DNA of 64,000 nt from Candidula unifasciata (GCA_905116865.2 CAJHNH020004513.1:334501-398500), one strand, 5' to 3'. Shown: positions 52,480-64,000, counted from the stretch's first letter. The notes: a model not told the origin generated them from the letters alone. Numbers and translations are program-made.

Positions 52480-53125
52480 CGGTTCAAGCTAGATGTGAGG
52501 GTCCTTTGGGAGCGGGTGAACAGTGCGGAGGCACAGATGATTATCATGGCGCTGCGATGAGTTACCTGGGGATCTGGCTGACGCTCAACACTCAATGAAA
52601 AGGCGAGATGGATATACAATTAGACAGTTACTGGTACCATCGGATTGTTGAGAAAAGCGCAGGCAGACATACTGGCTTGCTCTGCACAACTTGGTGGAAT
52701 AATGATGCAAGAGAAGGCAGACATGGTTAGGGTCTTGTGGGAGAACGTATACTATTTGGAGGAGCAAATTTGTCTTAGTCTTAGTCAAGGTTTCAACTTC
52801 ACTAAATGGATCAACACAGTCTGGTGAGAGTGATACAGTCTGGTGAGAGTGATACAGTTTGGTGAGAGTGATGCAGTCTGGTGAGAGTGATACAGTCTGG
52901 TGAGAGTGATACAGTCTGGTGAGAGTGATACAGTCTGGTGAGAGTGATGCAGCCGGTAGTGACAAGGGGTTCTGGCCGATACTTAACACTAGGAGGAAAG
53001 ATAAGATGGATATATAATCAGAATGCTACTGGCACCGCTGAGATCGAAACTATGCACTGGTTGCTGAAGACGGGAAAGGAACGCTTATGAGAATGCCCGG
53101 AGTGCTATGATGTCGGTTCTTGAAT
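52480..53125 (+). pseudogene. Second RNase H LINE family, two partial copies in tandem
   Basis: First piece 52480-52650 (GGAGCGGGTGAACAGTGCGG, ACGCTCAACACTCAATG). Second piece from about 52665 to 53125, again with GGCAGACATGGTTAGGGTC and ending TTGCTGAAGACGGGAAAGG, CCCGGAGTGCTATGATGTCG. A 19-bp array interrupts the second. Confidence 0.7.
52818..52955. repeat. 19-bp tandem repeat
   Basis: About seven copies of GTCTGGTGAGAGTGATACA inside the LINE relic. Confidence 0.92.
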
Positions 53126-54339
53126 TACCTCATCTCAATTTACCACCAAATGATGAATATATATCTTTATCAACGGTCGAAACATGGTTCCACTTTCTAG
53201 TCCATGTTGTTTGTGTTGTGTTTAGTTACTCCTTCAAATCAGCTCAAAACCAGACACTCCTATCTATAGCATTTAAACTTGTGCTTTCACAGTCACTACC
53301 ATGCATTCAGTTGTGTAGATGTTTAATTATAAAGCTTTGATTCGTCTTGCTATCAGTCACCATAACTAAACAGGCTGCAGAATCATCTTTGAGTCATCAG
53401 GGCATTTTAGACTGTTTACACTGTCTCCCAACTTTGTATCCCTAGAGGCTTTCAATGTTTTTAGTGTACTGTCTTGCTAGATATTCATGTGCGTTGTCTT
53501 CTTTTGTCTTATATCCACCATTGCTGCTTAGGATATCAGCGAACCCATGCTAGCCAATTCTAACTTTTGTCATCTATTGAAACTTACTCCCTGATTTTTT
53601 TCAAATCTGATTAATTTCTGTCTACATTATGTCTTTGTCTGTCCCTATATTTTCTGTTATGTGGTTTCCAGCTATACATTAGTCAGATTTTCTCAAGTAG
53701 TGACCATTCCAGCATCAGCATCTTTTCGTAACCTCTTGATTTGCAAGAATTTGTCACAAAGGTTAGGTTACCATAAAATCTTTCTTCATTGTCTGGTGAT
53801 TCTTATCATGCCTATTAAGTTTATAATTATATTTTCTTCACCTTGAGTGTTGAGTGTCGGCCAGATCCCCCGGTAACTCCAGGAAGAAAAAGGATAAAGC
53901 CGTTACCTCTTCACAAGCATCTTGTAAATGGCAACTACTGAAATCAGATGTATCGGGCCGAAAGACGCAGAAATCACTGCCTAACTGTAAACTACAACAC
54001 AATGTACCATCCGTCCTTCTCAGGGCAAATGCAAAAGTAGAAGATTTGCTGTGTTCAACGTTCTTCATTATCAATTTCCATGATAATCTGGCATGAGGAA
54101 CTGAAAATGGTATTACAATAAATGCAGAAAAGGAAGGGTCCTACTTTCATGAGGAAGATTAGATCCACACTAAATAAATGAGCTACTATTTGCAGATGAT
54201 CAGTGCCTGTTCTACAATGAGGGGAGTAGAATGCAAGACTATTTGAATAGGCTAAGTTCATTATCTTCCTCTTTTCCTCCTCTTCTTCCTTCAGTTACCA
54301 CATCGAAGTATTGGGGGAGGTGGGGTGGAATTTCTAAAA
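53126..54339. other. No host gene; short LINE and dispersed-repeat scraps
   Basis: 53838-53880 (CCTTGAGTGTTGAGTGTCGG) is a scrap of the second RNase H family. 53920-54012 resembles 19480-19590 and 25190-25290 (AAATCAGATGT.T.GGGCC, CTGTAAACTACAACACA). Confidence 0.5.
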
Positions 54340-54572
54340 TGTTTAATTAAGAGTCAACATCACAGCACTCAAGACATTCCTATAAACGCTCCGTCCCCAT
54401 CTTTAGCAGCAAGCGCAGAGTTCAAATTCCAATAGTACTCAGTAATATTCTGATTGTATATCAGTCTCACATTTCCCCTGAGTGTTGACTGTGGGCTAGA
54501 TCCCCTGGTGACTCCTCGCAGCACCATTCTCCTCAGATCCTGATGATCCATTTGTGCCGCCACACTGTTCAC
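54340..54572 (-). pseudogene. Second RNase H LINE family, 3' part
   Basis: AGAGTCAACATCACAGCACT, CCATCTTTAGCAGCAAGCG, CCCTGAGTGTTGACTGTGGG. The minus strand includes MVLRGVTRGSSPQSTL. Confidence 0.75.
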
Positions 54573-55744
54573 TTGTCAATGTGCTTTTTCTAACGGTTAT
54601 ATAAGTTGATCTTCATTACTTGAAGGATGTTCTTGATTATGTCATTCCATCTGTGCATGGTTTTTCTTATGGGGCTGTGTTCGTAGTATTTTTTCAGTAT
54701 GGTTAACTGTGACACCTGGTACCAGGGCATTCTGGGTACCCCTCATTACATTTTTAACATAGGCCTCAATCGGCCTAAGCTTTGCTCTAGTGTGTAATAG
54801 GATCTAAGCTACCTCCCTACAATTTTTCTGTGGTCTGAAAGAGAAGGGGGGGGGGAAGTGGCTGAGTTCCCAGTTCGAACTGAGTTCTGGTGCCTTTGAA
54901 TTCATGTAACAAAGGCATGTCGAAAATGGAATCAGACGTAGTTAAAATAACATTGGGACAGAGTTAATTAGCAACAGCAAAAACCAAAACAGGTTGCAAC
55001 GATATCTTAAGGACAGAGGATTAATGTAGCAGCTAGAACAAACTTAAACAGCATCCTCCTTCCATTAGCCACATCGGGCTGCTATCTGATAGTTTGACCA
55101 CCCGGAGTATATATTATTATAAATCTCTTAAATCTCTACCTGGAGGATGGCAAGCCGACGTGGCAAATCACATTTGCCTCCAAATAAGTTATAAATGGGG
55201 TGCCCGTAACGGCCCCAGATACATCAGTCTGGTGTAACCTGCAGTCCGATGTGGGTAAAAGGAACTGACTGAACAAATACAGAGCCGCCTTGTCAGCTCC
55301 TCTAGCAACGGAACTAAATGCGGAAGTAAGAAAACAGCGACAAAAACTTTGCAACTGAGTTTAAACATTTTCTGAACAAACAGAATAGTCTCATAAGTAC
55401 ATGCAAACGTCCTTACCAGTCAGAAGTATACTGTCCTTTTAAGCAAGCTCGATCACCATGAATTACACGATTGTTTTAAATGAGTAGGGGTCTAGAAAAG
55501 CTAGCAGACCTGCTCACTGAGTGTACACAGAAGCTGAGGTTACCAGCTCCCACAATGCAGTGCCACTGACAGATAGTTCCTGTTTCTAGCAGTATCAAAA
55601 CCGGTTTTGGAGGGACGTCCCTAATCATGACCAAGGAAGATGTTATAAAATAACGTTATTAACTCATCTGCCCACCAGAATCCACTGAAATAAACGGATT
55701 GTCTTTGTTATTATTTTAATACAGCTACTTCTGCCTCAGCGGGA
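54573..55744. other. Unassigned; one minus-strand open frame with a possible donor
   Basis: The frame at 55136-55354 (72 codons) has no recognisable domain. It runs to CCATCCTCCAG|GTAGAGATT on the minus strand, a possible splice donor. Whether this is a real exon, for example an upstream noncoding exon of PAK or another gene, cannot be decided here. Confidence 0.3.
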
Positions 55745-55990
55745 GCACCGTGGAGTAGCGGTTAGACGCTCGCCTGAGGATCGGAAGGTCTTGGGTTTTT
55801 AAATAATTACCTTGGTTCAGAGGTCGACACAGCTTTGAGTGAGTACCAGGTATAGTCATGGGAAGTAAAGGCGGTCGGCGTGACGTGTTGACCACCTCAC
55901 CCACCGAGTGCCGATTGGTCTATAAAATATAGGTCTATCCCTATATGCGCAACAAACGCTGAAGGCGCGGTGAAGGGTCCCTATGCCTCA
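55745..55990 (+). mobile_element. SINE-B copy, near full length
   Basis: Head CACCGTGGAGTAGCGGTTAG, then AGGTCGACACAGC, AGGCGGTCGGCGTGACGTG, CACCGAGTGCCGATTGGTCT and tail GGCGCGGTGAAGGGTCC. Useful as the family reference. Confidence 0.92.
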
Positions 55991-57002
55991 GGCATTCGTT
56001 CTCCGCTGCCAATGCTGCTCCTGCGACGTCACAGCTCTGCAGATGTTTCCCTAACCCCTTTGTTCCCATCTTCGGTACTTATACTGGGCTGCACATAAGA
56101 CACCTCCTGTATCTCCATGGGAAATGTACTAGGCTTGTCAGCGGTGGCTACCAGAAAAAAAGTTGCACAGGTCAAGGCGTACATGGCGCTATCGGCAGAC
56201 ATTAACCACCCACTGCACAAAGCTATACGTGACAAAAAGGAATGCGTCTCAAAAGAGATGTCTCCTGGATGGCCGAGGCTGAAGAGCGCGAACTGAAATA
56301 AAGCACGACCGGCTCTAGCTGACTGGAGCCGGTCGTGGATAAAGGGTATTGACGAATGTTTGACATTAACACGATTGCCCGACACTACAGAAAACACAAT
56401 GAGATATAAACGGCCTTATATCTCCCTCGACACCCACAGCGGTAAAAGAGGAAGTGAAGAAGAAGAAGCCCGACACTAAAATAAAGCATTGTGAAGCAAG
56501 TCTATGTCACCTTCGAGGTCAATATATGAGACATAACCAATCCCTTATGGGAACAATCAGTAGAAGTACCTTGCATCGAAGAACTGAGCGCGCATGGGAA
56601 TGAGTAAAGTGCAGTGACGTCGATTGTGATAACTTCTTTAGCAACCAGTGCAGGTTTTTAATTCCAGTAGCTAGTAGTCTGTTTGCACGTCCGCAAGTCC
56701 GTCTTTACCCTAAGAAATGAGTGTCAGCACTGTTCTCTTGTTCTGAAAGGGTCGAAGTATTTACCACCCCCACCCCCCCCCTTCTCTCTTCTCCCTCAGT
56801 GTTTAGTTTCATCTCGTCTGCCTAGAACCTCTGTATTTTTTTTTTCCCCATGACATATTCTTCTGTACATCCTTATTTCGAGGACCTCAGGTAGACTTTC
56901 TAATTGCTTATTTACTGACAAGGTTCAAAGGAACGATTATGTAAATCCACCAGGCGCCAGTTGTGACCCCTGCTATGAACTCTTCTGATCTGATTAGATG
57001 TG
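55991..57002. other. No gene recognised
   Basis: A minus-strand frame of 122 codons at 56029-56397 has no recognisable domain and includes the hairpin. 56405-56470 resembles 42045-42090 in reverse (GTCGAGGGAGATATAAGG). Confidence 0.4.
56304..56337. repeat. Perfect 12-bp hairpin
   Basis: CACGACCGGCTC, 10-nt loop TAGCTGACTG, then GAGCCGGTCGTG. No T-run follows on either strand. Confidence 0.9.
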
Positions 57003-57285
57003 TAGTCTTCTTCTTTGTTCACGGGCTCCGTCAGAAAGTCCTGGTTGTTCATCCATTTGAACTTTAGTTTTCTGTCAGGGTCTGAGTTTTGCGTGCACAT
57101 CCGTTTTACTGTCTTATTCGTGTGCAGTTGGTTGTTCCTTGCCGCTCGGGCAGATGCACTCCAACTTTAAAGGAAGTCCCCAATTAGTCGACTCCTACGA
57201 CATGCTTGTTGGGAAAGCAGTGGGTCTATGCCATCCCCCCCCCCGATCCCCACAATTGGGCTCTGGACCAACAGGGAGAGGTACG
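57003..57285 (-). mobile_element. SINE-C copy
   Basis: CTTCTTCTTTGTTCACGGGC, CATCCGTTTTACTGTC, GCAGATGCACTCCAACTTTA, GACATGCTTGTTGGGAAAGC. Confidence 0.8.
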
Positions 57286-58057
57286 TATAGTGATGTGAAA
57301 GGCTGGAAAAGACGGAAACTACTGTTCGGTAGCTCAAGGATTTTATTTAATCTGGTTTCAAAATGACCAAGGGGCCACAGGAACAGCTGTTAGTCTTAGA
57401 AAGTAAAATTGGGAGAAAATCTGGCCGCTGGGTATAAATAGGCAAAACTCATTCAGTATTGGCCGATTTGACTTCTAGACGGACCCTGTGGAGACCTACC
57501 CGGCTGCTGTAGCCTTGCACTTGGGGCTGAACAGCGTGGGTAGGCGACTACAGGGGAAGGCCGTTGTCTGACTGCTTTAAATTAGGATCTGTAGTCCGTG
57601 GTTCGTCTTGGTATGTGTACCCGTGTAGTTAGGTTGTCGTCATGTAACTCACCATACAGATATTCATAGTTTGGGTCTCAGTGAAATATTTTAGGATCTC
57701 TGCGCAGAAGAACCCCTGTCTTTTCTTTACTGTCCTGTTTTTGTTGTTTAGCAGGGAAGTATGTTATGGAGGATACAAGATAAGGTACGTCTAATAATGA
57801 CCAGTTACCTCAACGGAGTGTACTGGAAGAAGACGCAAGGATCTTTCGTCTGTTCTTTCTAGTGAGACGTGTAACTGTGTCGTCATTTATCTAATGTTGG
57901 TACTGATGCTGTTGCTCTATCTATGTAAAGTCATTCTTTGTGTTGATCATATTTCTTCTCTCTGCTGCTCTGTGGCAGTTTTAGTCTCAATGCATTGTCA
58001 GGTGACCAGATCATTCGATATGTCATTCTAATCCATGCGTCCTTTTTTAGGATGAAA
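57286..58057. other. No gene recognised
   Basis: No recognisable domain or repeat. Confidence 0.4.
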
Positions 58058-58500
58058 TTTGTTGTTATTTGAAGCCCCACCCTGGCTTTTGCCAGGGGCC
58101 GCAATCTAGACAGGCCATAAATATAGCCAATTGTCTGAACGCGTTTTCTGGGACCTCTCCACGGTGATCCTCATCCACATGGTGGCATTTTGTGTCATCG
58201 GGTGTTTATCGCTTGTGGGGTAGAAAGTCAGTCAGACATTTAACAGCCCTAATTGTCAAATCTCATTTACACACATTCGAACGCCAATAAACGACTCGTC
58301 GTCCCCATGTGGGATATAATTTTTCGTTGTTTTGAATACCCACACTGGCTGTTGCCGGGGGCCATATATAACCTAACTGTTGAACGGGGTTTCGGGGACC
58401 TCTCCACTGTGATTCTCATGCGAATGGTGGCACTTCGTGTCACCAGGTGTTTATCGCTCTATGTGATGTCCTGGTGGGGTAAAATATATTTACCGATTTC
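58058..58500. repeat. Diverged tandem duplication, about 260-bp period
   Basis: 58058-58235 and 58316-58500 share TTGCCAGGGGCC / TTGCCGGGGGCC, GGGACCTCTCCAC.GTGAT, ATGGTGGCA.TT.GTGTCA and GGTGTTTATCGCT. Confidence 0.85.
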
Positions 58501-59090
58501 AATCTTTACACATAATCTATTCAACTATGTTTACTTAGTTCAATTTAGTCAAGTCTTGGTCAGATATGGCTGAGCTACCGTATAACAGAAGCCGGTACCA
58601 CCTGTCTTCTGTTACACCGAATGTTGGGCGGCATATACCAAACCTGACATCCCATACTGGGCCAACGGCTTCGAGGAGCGCATTAGAAAGGATACTAGCC
58701 CTATCCTATGAAGAGGAAATGCAACCTGAAAACTTTGTTATGGCAGAGCAGACCAGGCCCTTAGCCTTGGCTGGCAGCTGGTCTAGGAGGGAAGCTCCGA
58801 CAGGCGGACAGATAGAGCACTGCTCTTCTGATCCGGCAGCTTCTGCAGCCTGCCTTGTTCCAAACGTACTGGTTTTACCTTTCATTTGGAGTACACAACA
58901 GGTCGAGGTAGAGATCATTATGCATCGGCAACACATGGTCCCTACAACACTGCCCAGGCTTTGTGCTGTAGAGAGAAGAAATTTTAATCCCTCCTTCTCA
59001 TAGCACAGTATAACACTATCGTCTGGAAAGACGGAAAGGTGCCAATCCAACTCAGGGGCCAACATCTTGAAAATGTTGATCGTCATGGTC
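58501..59090. other. Unrecognised open frame and dispersed repeat
   Basis: Plus-strand frame 58566-59003 (145 codons, MAELPYNRSRYHL start) shows no domain I recognise. Its 3' third overlaps repeats shared with 41695-41880 and 52085-52165, which argues against a conserved gene. Confidence 0.35.
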
Positions 59091-60339
59091 CAGAGGCCCG
59101 ACTCCCGGCATAGAAAGATTATTAGTTAGTACAACTGGCAATGATTGACGGGCGGCCAGTTGAATAGCACCGTTTTACACGAACAAAACTGAGGCACTTC
59201 TGCGTGACACCTGGCTAGTGAAGCCGTTACAACTGCCCTATTTATAACTTCTTTGGGGGATGAACGGAATATCTAGAATGTGTCCTGTTGGCCAGCCATG
59301 TAGATTAAGTTCTTCAGCCCTAAACAACGCACCATGTAGCACTGGACTTACTCAGATATTTCAGTTTACATATTGTTATGCTTGTACATTTTTTGTTGTT
59401 TTATCGGTGCTTCCCATAAAACACTCAACAAAACACGTGTCTCCCATAAGAAATGTGTAAAAAATAAAAAGTAAAGTCCGGAGATGTGAACCAGCGTCAT
59501 TGCACACGGTTATAAACCATAAGTGCTTTGCCACCAGTACAGACAGCTGTAAGAAACTGTCCACCTGTGTCGCCGTCCGCACGCAACTCCATAGCTACCG
59601 AGACATTACTCCATTTACCCTAGAGTGTTTTAACTCTGGTACCCATTACCTAGAGGCTGGGTAATCCCTGAGAACCGCCTGGTTTCGAACACCGGCCGTG
59701 GGCTGCACGAGTCGCAGCTGGATTTCAAAGCGAGTCTCCAATCAACTTCGCTAACTACAGATGTGTAGTTGAGACCAGTGGATGTAGTATGCCCATTTTT
59801 ATTTTATTTTTGGATTTGACAAGTGACTTACTGGAGCATCGAATATGATTGAAAGAGTTCAGATATTTTCTCTCAGGATGGTAAAACCCTTTAGGTTGCA
59901 GCTTGAATGGATAAGACAGAAGGAAGAACTATAGGGTGTAGCTATTGGGGTGAACTAACTATAACTTGATTTGTCTGAAGGTTGAAAGGGGTATACTGGA
60001 TTTGCCCTGTTGGAATACAATTTAAGGATGTGACTCTCTGAGTGAAATGGGTAGTCAAACCCTCAAGTAACAGCCAGCAGGAGGGAAAAACAACAGTCAG
60101 GCGTTAAAAATGAGTCATCATCATGTACTGACATGCTTAGGCTGTCATGTTTTGGCATATCACATAATCAACAGAAACGAATATCAAGTCAGTGTTCTTG
60201 TCTAACCTATCTATATGGCCAAACCATTCAAGTATTTATCTCTGCCTTTCCCTCAGTCTTGCCAGTCCTTACCAAGTCCATTCCTTCTCAAAACATATCC
60301 AAAAAATACTGACATCTAATTTTTATAATCAGTTTATGA
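59091..60339. other. No gene recognised
   Basis: Noncoding by inspection. Confidence 0.4.
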
Positions 60340-60870
60340 GTTCAGTTGAGTTAGAGTCAAGAATTGACATCACAGCACTCAGGGCATTCCCATGCATGCT
60401 CCATCCTCATCTTCAGCAGCTAGTGCAGAGTTCCAATACTGATGGTACCGTTCACAATCTGGTTTTATGTCTGTCTTGCCTTTCCGCTGAGTGTAGTGAG
60501 CCGGCCAGACCCTCTGGTTACACCCAGGTGCCCCATTCTCTCCAGGCCATAATAATCTTTTTCCTCTACTGATTCCATAGCTTATACCCACAGGGCCTTG
60601 ACCACATCTGCCTTGTCATGTATCAATTCACCACCCAGTAGTGCAGATACAGCCAATCTGTCTTCCTGTTCATTACCCACCACGCCGGCATAGCCTGAAG
60701 AAAAGATCCAAAGTATGCTCACTACCAGCGAATTTTCCAGTGAAGATTGCCACTCTGCTCGAAGCACCCCTGTCTTCATCTTTCTCAGTATGCCGTCAGA
60801 GTCAGGGAGTCTGTTACAATTACGACATGTGTATGCATCTTGTTCTCTAGCCACCAGACAGCTGCAGCTA
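60340..60870 (-). pseudogene. Second RNase H LINE family, longest copy
   Basis: Minus strand: [20 protein letters not shown] (RNase H signature, with His of PGHAG changed to Tyr), LIHDKADVVKALWV, then the 3' segment shared with 18835, 45175 and 54340, with stops. Confidence 0.78.
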
Positions 60871-61829
60871 ATGTGAAAATGGATTTTTCATTTTTAATCA
60901 GTTTACGAGTAAACATGAGTACTGCAAACAAAAGACAATGCTGACACCTTTAATGAAATGATCTTTTAATTGAAACAGTGATGAAAACACGACACAATAA
61001 AATATTGATTTGCTTTGAAATGTTAAATGATTACATATCACATTCAAGACCACAGAAACAACAGTGAAACAATTGATCTGGCATGTGGCATATTTAACAC
61101 AGTGAAACAGCGTGTGCTCTGCAATAACACATGAAAGCAGAAGCTGTAGCTAGTCTTGCATTAGCAGAATAGTTTGAAATAAGTTCCTAACTGAAACAGT
61201 CTGAACAACAGTTTGTTAAAAGCAGTGCAAATTATTTGCTGGTTTGACCAAAACATTAGGAGAACAATTAAAAAAAAAAATGAAAGATATTTCTTGGCTT
61301 AACTGAAATATTTTGAAAAAAAATCGTTTTTTGGCTGTGAAAGTTATTTGATCACTTGACTAAAACCTTTTTTTTTAAATAGTGTTTTTTAACTGTGAAA
61401 CATATCTCTTAGCTTGAATCAAAGATTTAAAAAAAAAAAAAAACAGTTTTTTAAAACTGCAAGGTCTGTGGGTTGACTTCAAAACATTTTAAAAACAAAA
61501 TGGCTGTTGTAAAATTTTTAATCAGTCACATAAAAATTCTCATAAAATGCAAAGATTTTAGATTGATTGTCTCAAATAAAGACTAGCTGATCCATAACTG
61601 AAAAAAAAAGGAAAGTGAATTCTTAGAAATGGATTTAGTGTAAGTGATCATGTAAACATGTAAGGTAAGTACAAAACATGTAAAAAAATCTTCATGTGTA
61701 ACATCCTTGAATGTGGTGTCATTACAACATTTCCTTGTTGTAATACTGACACTTAAATCATTTAGATGGATTCTGCTTTCAAATTTGATACATTTTGTGT
61801 CACTACACAGCCAATCAAACTACTGAATG
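60871..61829. other. AT-rich, degenerate internal repeats, no gene
   Basis: Poorly conserved units with TTAACTGTGAAA, TTGACT.AAA and A/T runs (61270, 61430) at roughly 70-bp spacing. Confidence 0.45.
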
Positions 61830-61915
61830 TAAATTTACCTAGATAAACCACAATAGCCAAACAATGCTGGGGTTGGTTCTACAATGTTCTGTAAAGGATA
61901 CACAACTAACTTTTC
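61830..61915 (+). mobile_element. SINE-A 3' fragment
   Basis: GCTGGGGTTGGTTCTACAAT and CTGTAAAGGATACACAACTA, the family tail. Confidence 0.75.
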
Positions 61916-61965
61916 ACACAGCCAATACTTTTCTTCAGGAAGGTTTTAGCTTTCTCATGTGAAGT

Positions 61966-62040
61966 AAAAAAAAAAAAAAATGATTCAGCTCAAAATTAAT
62001 GCCGTCCGAACCAAAAAAAAAAAAAAAAATAAATAAATGC
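61966..62040. repeat. A-runs
   Basis: Two poly-A runs (about 14 and 17 nt). Confidence 0.7.
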
Positions 62041-62224
62041 TGTCCTATAAGAGTTGACAAAGTCTGCCCTGAATGGGTTAAAATATTACCATTAGGGGAC
62101 CAAAGAAAGTCTAATTAAATTTATGACATTGCATTTCATCCATAAAATAAGTAAAATTAATTTCACAACAGTGGCACATTGGGCATACTGTGCTAGACTT
62201 AAAATGTTATAATACACTACATTC

Positions 62225-62345
62225 GACAGGTTATGCTGTCAATATCATGATAACCACCTTTAGACCCTAGGACATTTCCTGTTAACTAATTTTGGCTGGG
62301 TCAACCTGAGGGTCAAGGTCAAATATAAAAATCCATCTAAATGCA
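62225..62345 (-). mobile_element. SINE-B copy, partial
   Basis: GATAACCACCTTTAGACCC, CTAATTTTGGCTGGGTCAAC. Confidence 0.65.
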
Positions 62346-62466
62346 TATAGGAACTCAAGACTCTTTGGCCAGTAAATGTGCTACAACACCTACCATAGCT
62401 TCCGTCTGCAAAATAAAACTGTATCAAGTGCGCATATTTAGCTCTGACATAATTACTTCTGGGATT

Positions 62467-62712
62467 TCTTCTTCTGCAAGTTCACCGGCTGAAAACTTTG
62501 GCGGAAAGTTCCGGTTGTTCGTCCACCTCTGGACTCAGTCTTGTTGCAGAACTGGAGTGTTGAGTGTGCATCCATTTGACAGATCTGGCTTATTTGTATG
62601 CATACGGTTAGTTCCTGGCCTCTCAAGCAGATGCACTCGGACTTCAAAGGAAACCCCTAACTGGTTGACTCTTAAACAATACTTGTTATGTAGGCAGTGG
62701 GTAAAATACAGA
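62467..62712 (-). mobile_element. SINE-C copy
   Basis: TTCTTCTTCTGCAAGTTCAC, TGGCGGAAAGTTCCGGTTGT, GCATCCATTTGACAGATCTG, GTAGGCAGTGGG. Confidence 0.8.
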
Positions 62713-63084
62713 TCTAAGCAAATCTGTATGTAAGGTGCTGGCAGTAACACTTACTGCACATTTGTTTTTTAAAAGTAACAAAGTTTGATACAAGCTCATC
62801 AATTACACAAATTAACTGCAGTGATTATCTTAACTCCACAGTAATGGCTGTTGAAAGCAAGTTGCTCAGACAAAATAAACCAACTGATAATCCACAAATA
62901 TGAATAAATATTGGGGCAAAAAGGTTGTCTCTGAAACATGGTGCCAAACTGTCGCAGTAAGAAATAATTATGTGAGCTAATTCAAAGCTGTATATCTTGA
63001 ACATTTGATTGCATGCAAAATTTAAACCAATGCAGTACTTACAAGCTGTTGATCTGTATTGCATAGACAAGTACCCATAAAGAG

Positions 63085-63318
63085 CAATAAGGAAATCATC
63101 ATCATCATGTAGCAGGTCCTTTGCAGAACGTCGCTCTCATCACAGTCTGCCTGAAAGAAACTCAGTCTCTCACCAGATCTCCCGCCTCATATACTTTCAT
63201 TTTCATACTCAAGGAGTCATTATATCCTGTGCCCATCTTCGTGTCGGTCGGCCCCTGCCCATCCTTCCTGGCAACATGCCTTCTGCTATAATTTTTTCCA
63301 ATCTGTCAATAAGGAAAT
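63085..63318 (-). mobile_element. RTE-like LINE 3' end, 210-bp insertion with 12-bp target duplication
   Basis: CAATAAGGAAAT at 63085-63096 and 63307-63318. The insert ends in (ATC)n as written (GAT repeats on minus) and parallels the 3' end at 9740-9906 (CAGGCAGACTGTGATGAGAG, GGTACCAGGAAGGGCC-type). Confidence 0.85.
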
Positions 63319-63394
63319 GGAAACTTAAAAAAAAAAAAAAGATAAATAAGACCGTTTTCACATCAAGATGTGTCAGGCACATGATGCCAGATGC

Positions 63395-63612
63395 AAATTT
63401 TTATTGCGCAATTAGCATTAGATGGATGATGTGGTCATCATCTTGCTGGCTGTCTTACTTCCAGGTCAAAAGGCTAACATTAGGTCATTAGGTCAACAAC
63501 GGAGTCAAAGTCATTTCATTGGGGGAAAACCCCCACCTCACTGTAAGTCTGAACCCAGGACCTTGAGGCTAGCAAGCAAGTACCTAGTCACTGTGCTGCA
63601 GCAGCTCCCGTG
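63395..63612 (-). mobile_element. SINE-B copy, diverged
   Basis: GATGGATGATGTGGTCATCA, CTTACTTCCAGGTCAAAAGG, TCTGAACCCAGGACCTTGAG. Confidence 0.7.
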
Positions 63613-64000
63613 CATAAAGAGTGTTGGGAAACAACAGACAAACAAAAGGGGATGGAATGCTTCCGGCTTGACAAATTTCTTCAGGTCCGAACCTTACTTT
63701 ATACATATATTTATATGAACTAGCAAAAAAAAAAATGCCACAACTTTTATGTATAAAATACAATTTTCAACTTTTATATATAACATATTTAGGATAAAAC
63801 AAAACCAATTACTAAGAAAAGGATTATTTATATTTTTAATAGAATAGCGTTGATTTTGGCAGTGAGTTACACATTTTTTTTTTAAATCTGCAGTTATATA
63901 ATGAGATAAGAAAATACATAGAAATCATGTTAATATTTGTTTCTATACATTTGTTTGATTCAGATGTGTGTGTGTGTGTGTGTGTGTTAACTGTTATAAT
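63613..64000. other. AT-rich end of window with (GT)n
   Basis: (GT)n at 63967-63987. No gene seen. Confidence 0.6.

Noticed and set aside
52585..52989. 134-codon minus frame with repeated SPDCITLT-type residues
   Set aside because: Produced by the 19-bp tandem repeat inside a LINE relic.
56029..56397. 122-codon minus frame as a gene
   Set aside because: No domain, no splice context, and it spans a perfect hairpin. Kept only as an unrecognised frame.
58566..59003. 145-codon plus frame as a gene
   Set aside because: Its 3' part lies in sequence repeated elsewhere in the window; no recognisable domain.

Overview
The window looks like repeat-rich nuclear DNA from an invertebrate animal. The evidence is one conserved multi-exon gene with GT/AG introns, many tRNA-derived SINEs, RTE-like and RNase H-bearing LINE fragments, DNA-transposon remnants, and several satellite and microsatellite arrays. 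Nothing bacterial or viral was recognised: no operons, rRNA or CRISPR. A lophotrochozoan, possibly a mollusc, is my best guess from the repeat style and the group I PAK gene. That is inference only.

The one host gene I can fully support is a p21-activated kinase (group I PAK-like) on the minus strand. Eight coding exons between 36202 (ATG) and 20379 (stop) join in phase to 504 codons. They encode an N-terminal CRIB-like motif that is diverged at conserved positions, an autoinhibitory-type segment, an acidic/serine-rich linker, and a complete Ser/Thr kinase domain with all catalytic motifs. The 5' UTR continues past an apparent splice acceptor just above the ATG; the upstream exon(s) and promoter were not found. 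The introns hold many transposons.

Layout. 1-1010: a LINE nested inside an antisense copy of its own family. 3250-4205: a 19-bp satellite. 7845-9225: a SINE split by a short DNA transposon, with its central segment amplified into fourteen 63-bp units. 9239-16345: LINE and SINE fragments and decayed tandem repeats. 16360-20260: an old degenerate array invaded by LINEs and SINEs, next to the 3' end of PAK. 20379-36228: the PAK gene. 36300-37560: a (TA)n block and a long purine-only tract. 39332-39732: a GC-rich fold-back element with a 6-bp target duplication. 42216-42716: a 36-bp tandem array with a cAMP-response-element core (TGACGTCA) in almost every unit. 45950-47127: the least damaged LINE insertion (RT reading frame open to its stop). 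47504-51267: a Tigger-like MITE, SINEs nested in LINEs, and a hAT-like element. 52480-64000: further LINE and SINE relics, a 12-bp perfect hairpin, a diverged tandem duplication, and no recognised host gene.

Repeat families use labels of my own. SINE-A: tRNA-like head, tail around GGGGTTGGTTCTGCAA. SINE-B: tRNA-like head, body with CCAGCCTAAAATGGGTACCAGG, tail GGTGAAGGGTCC. SINE-C: about 285 bp, (GAA)n tail. SINE-D, -E and -F: other tRNA-like families. RTE-like LINEs end in (GAT)n, (GAA)n or (TGAA)n tails. One RNase H LINE family ends in (AACT)n. A second RNase H family survives as 3' ends only. Seven LINE insertions and one SINE-C insertion keep readable target-site duplications, so insertion order can be read in places.
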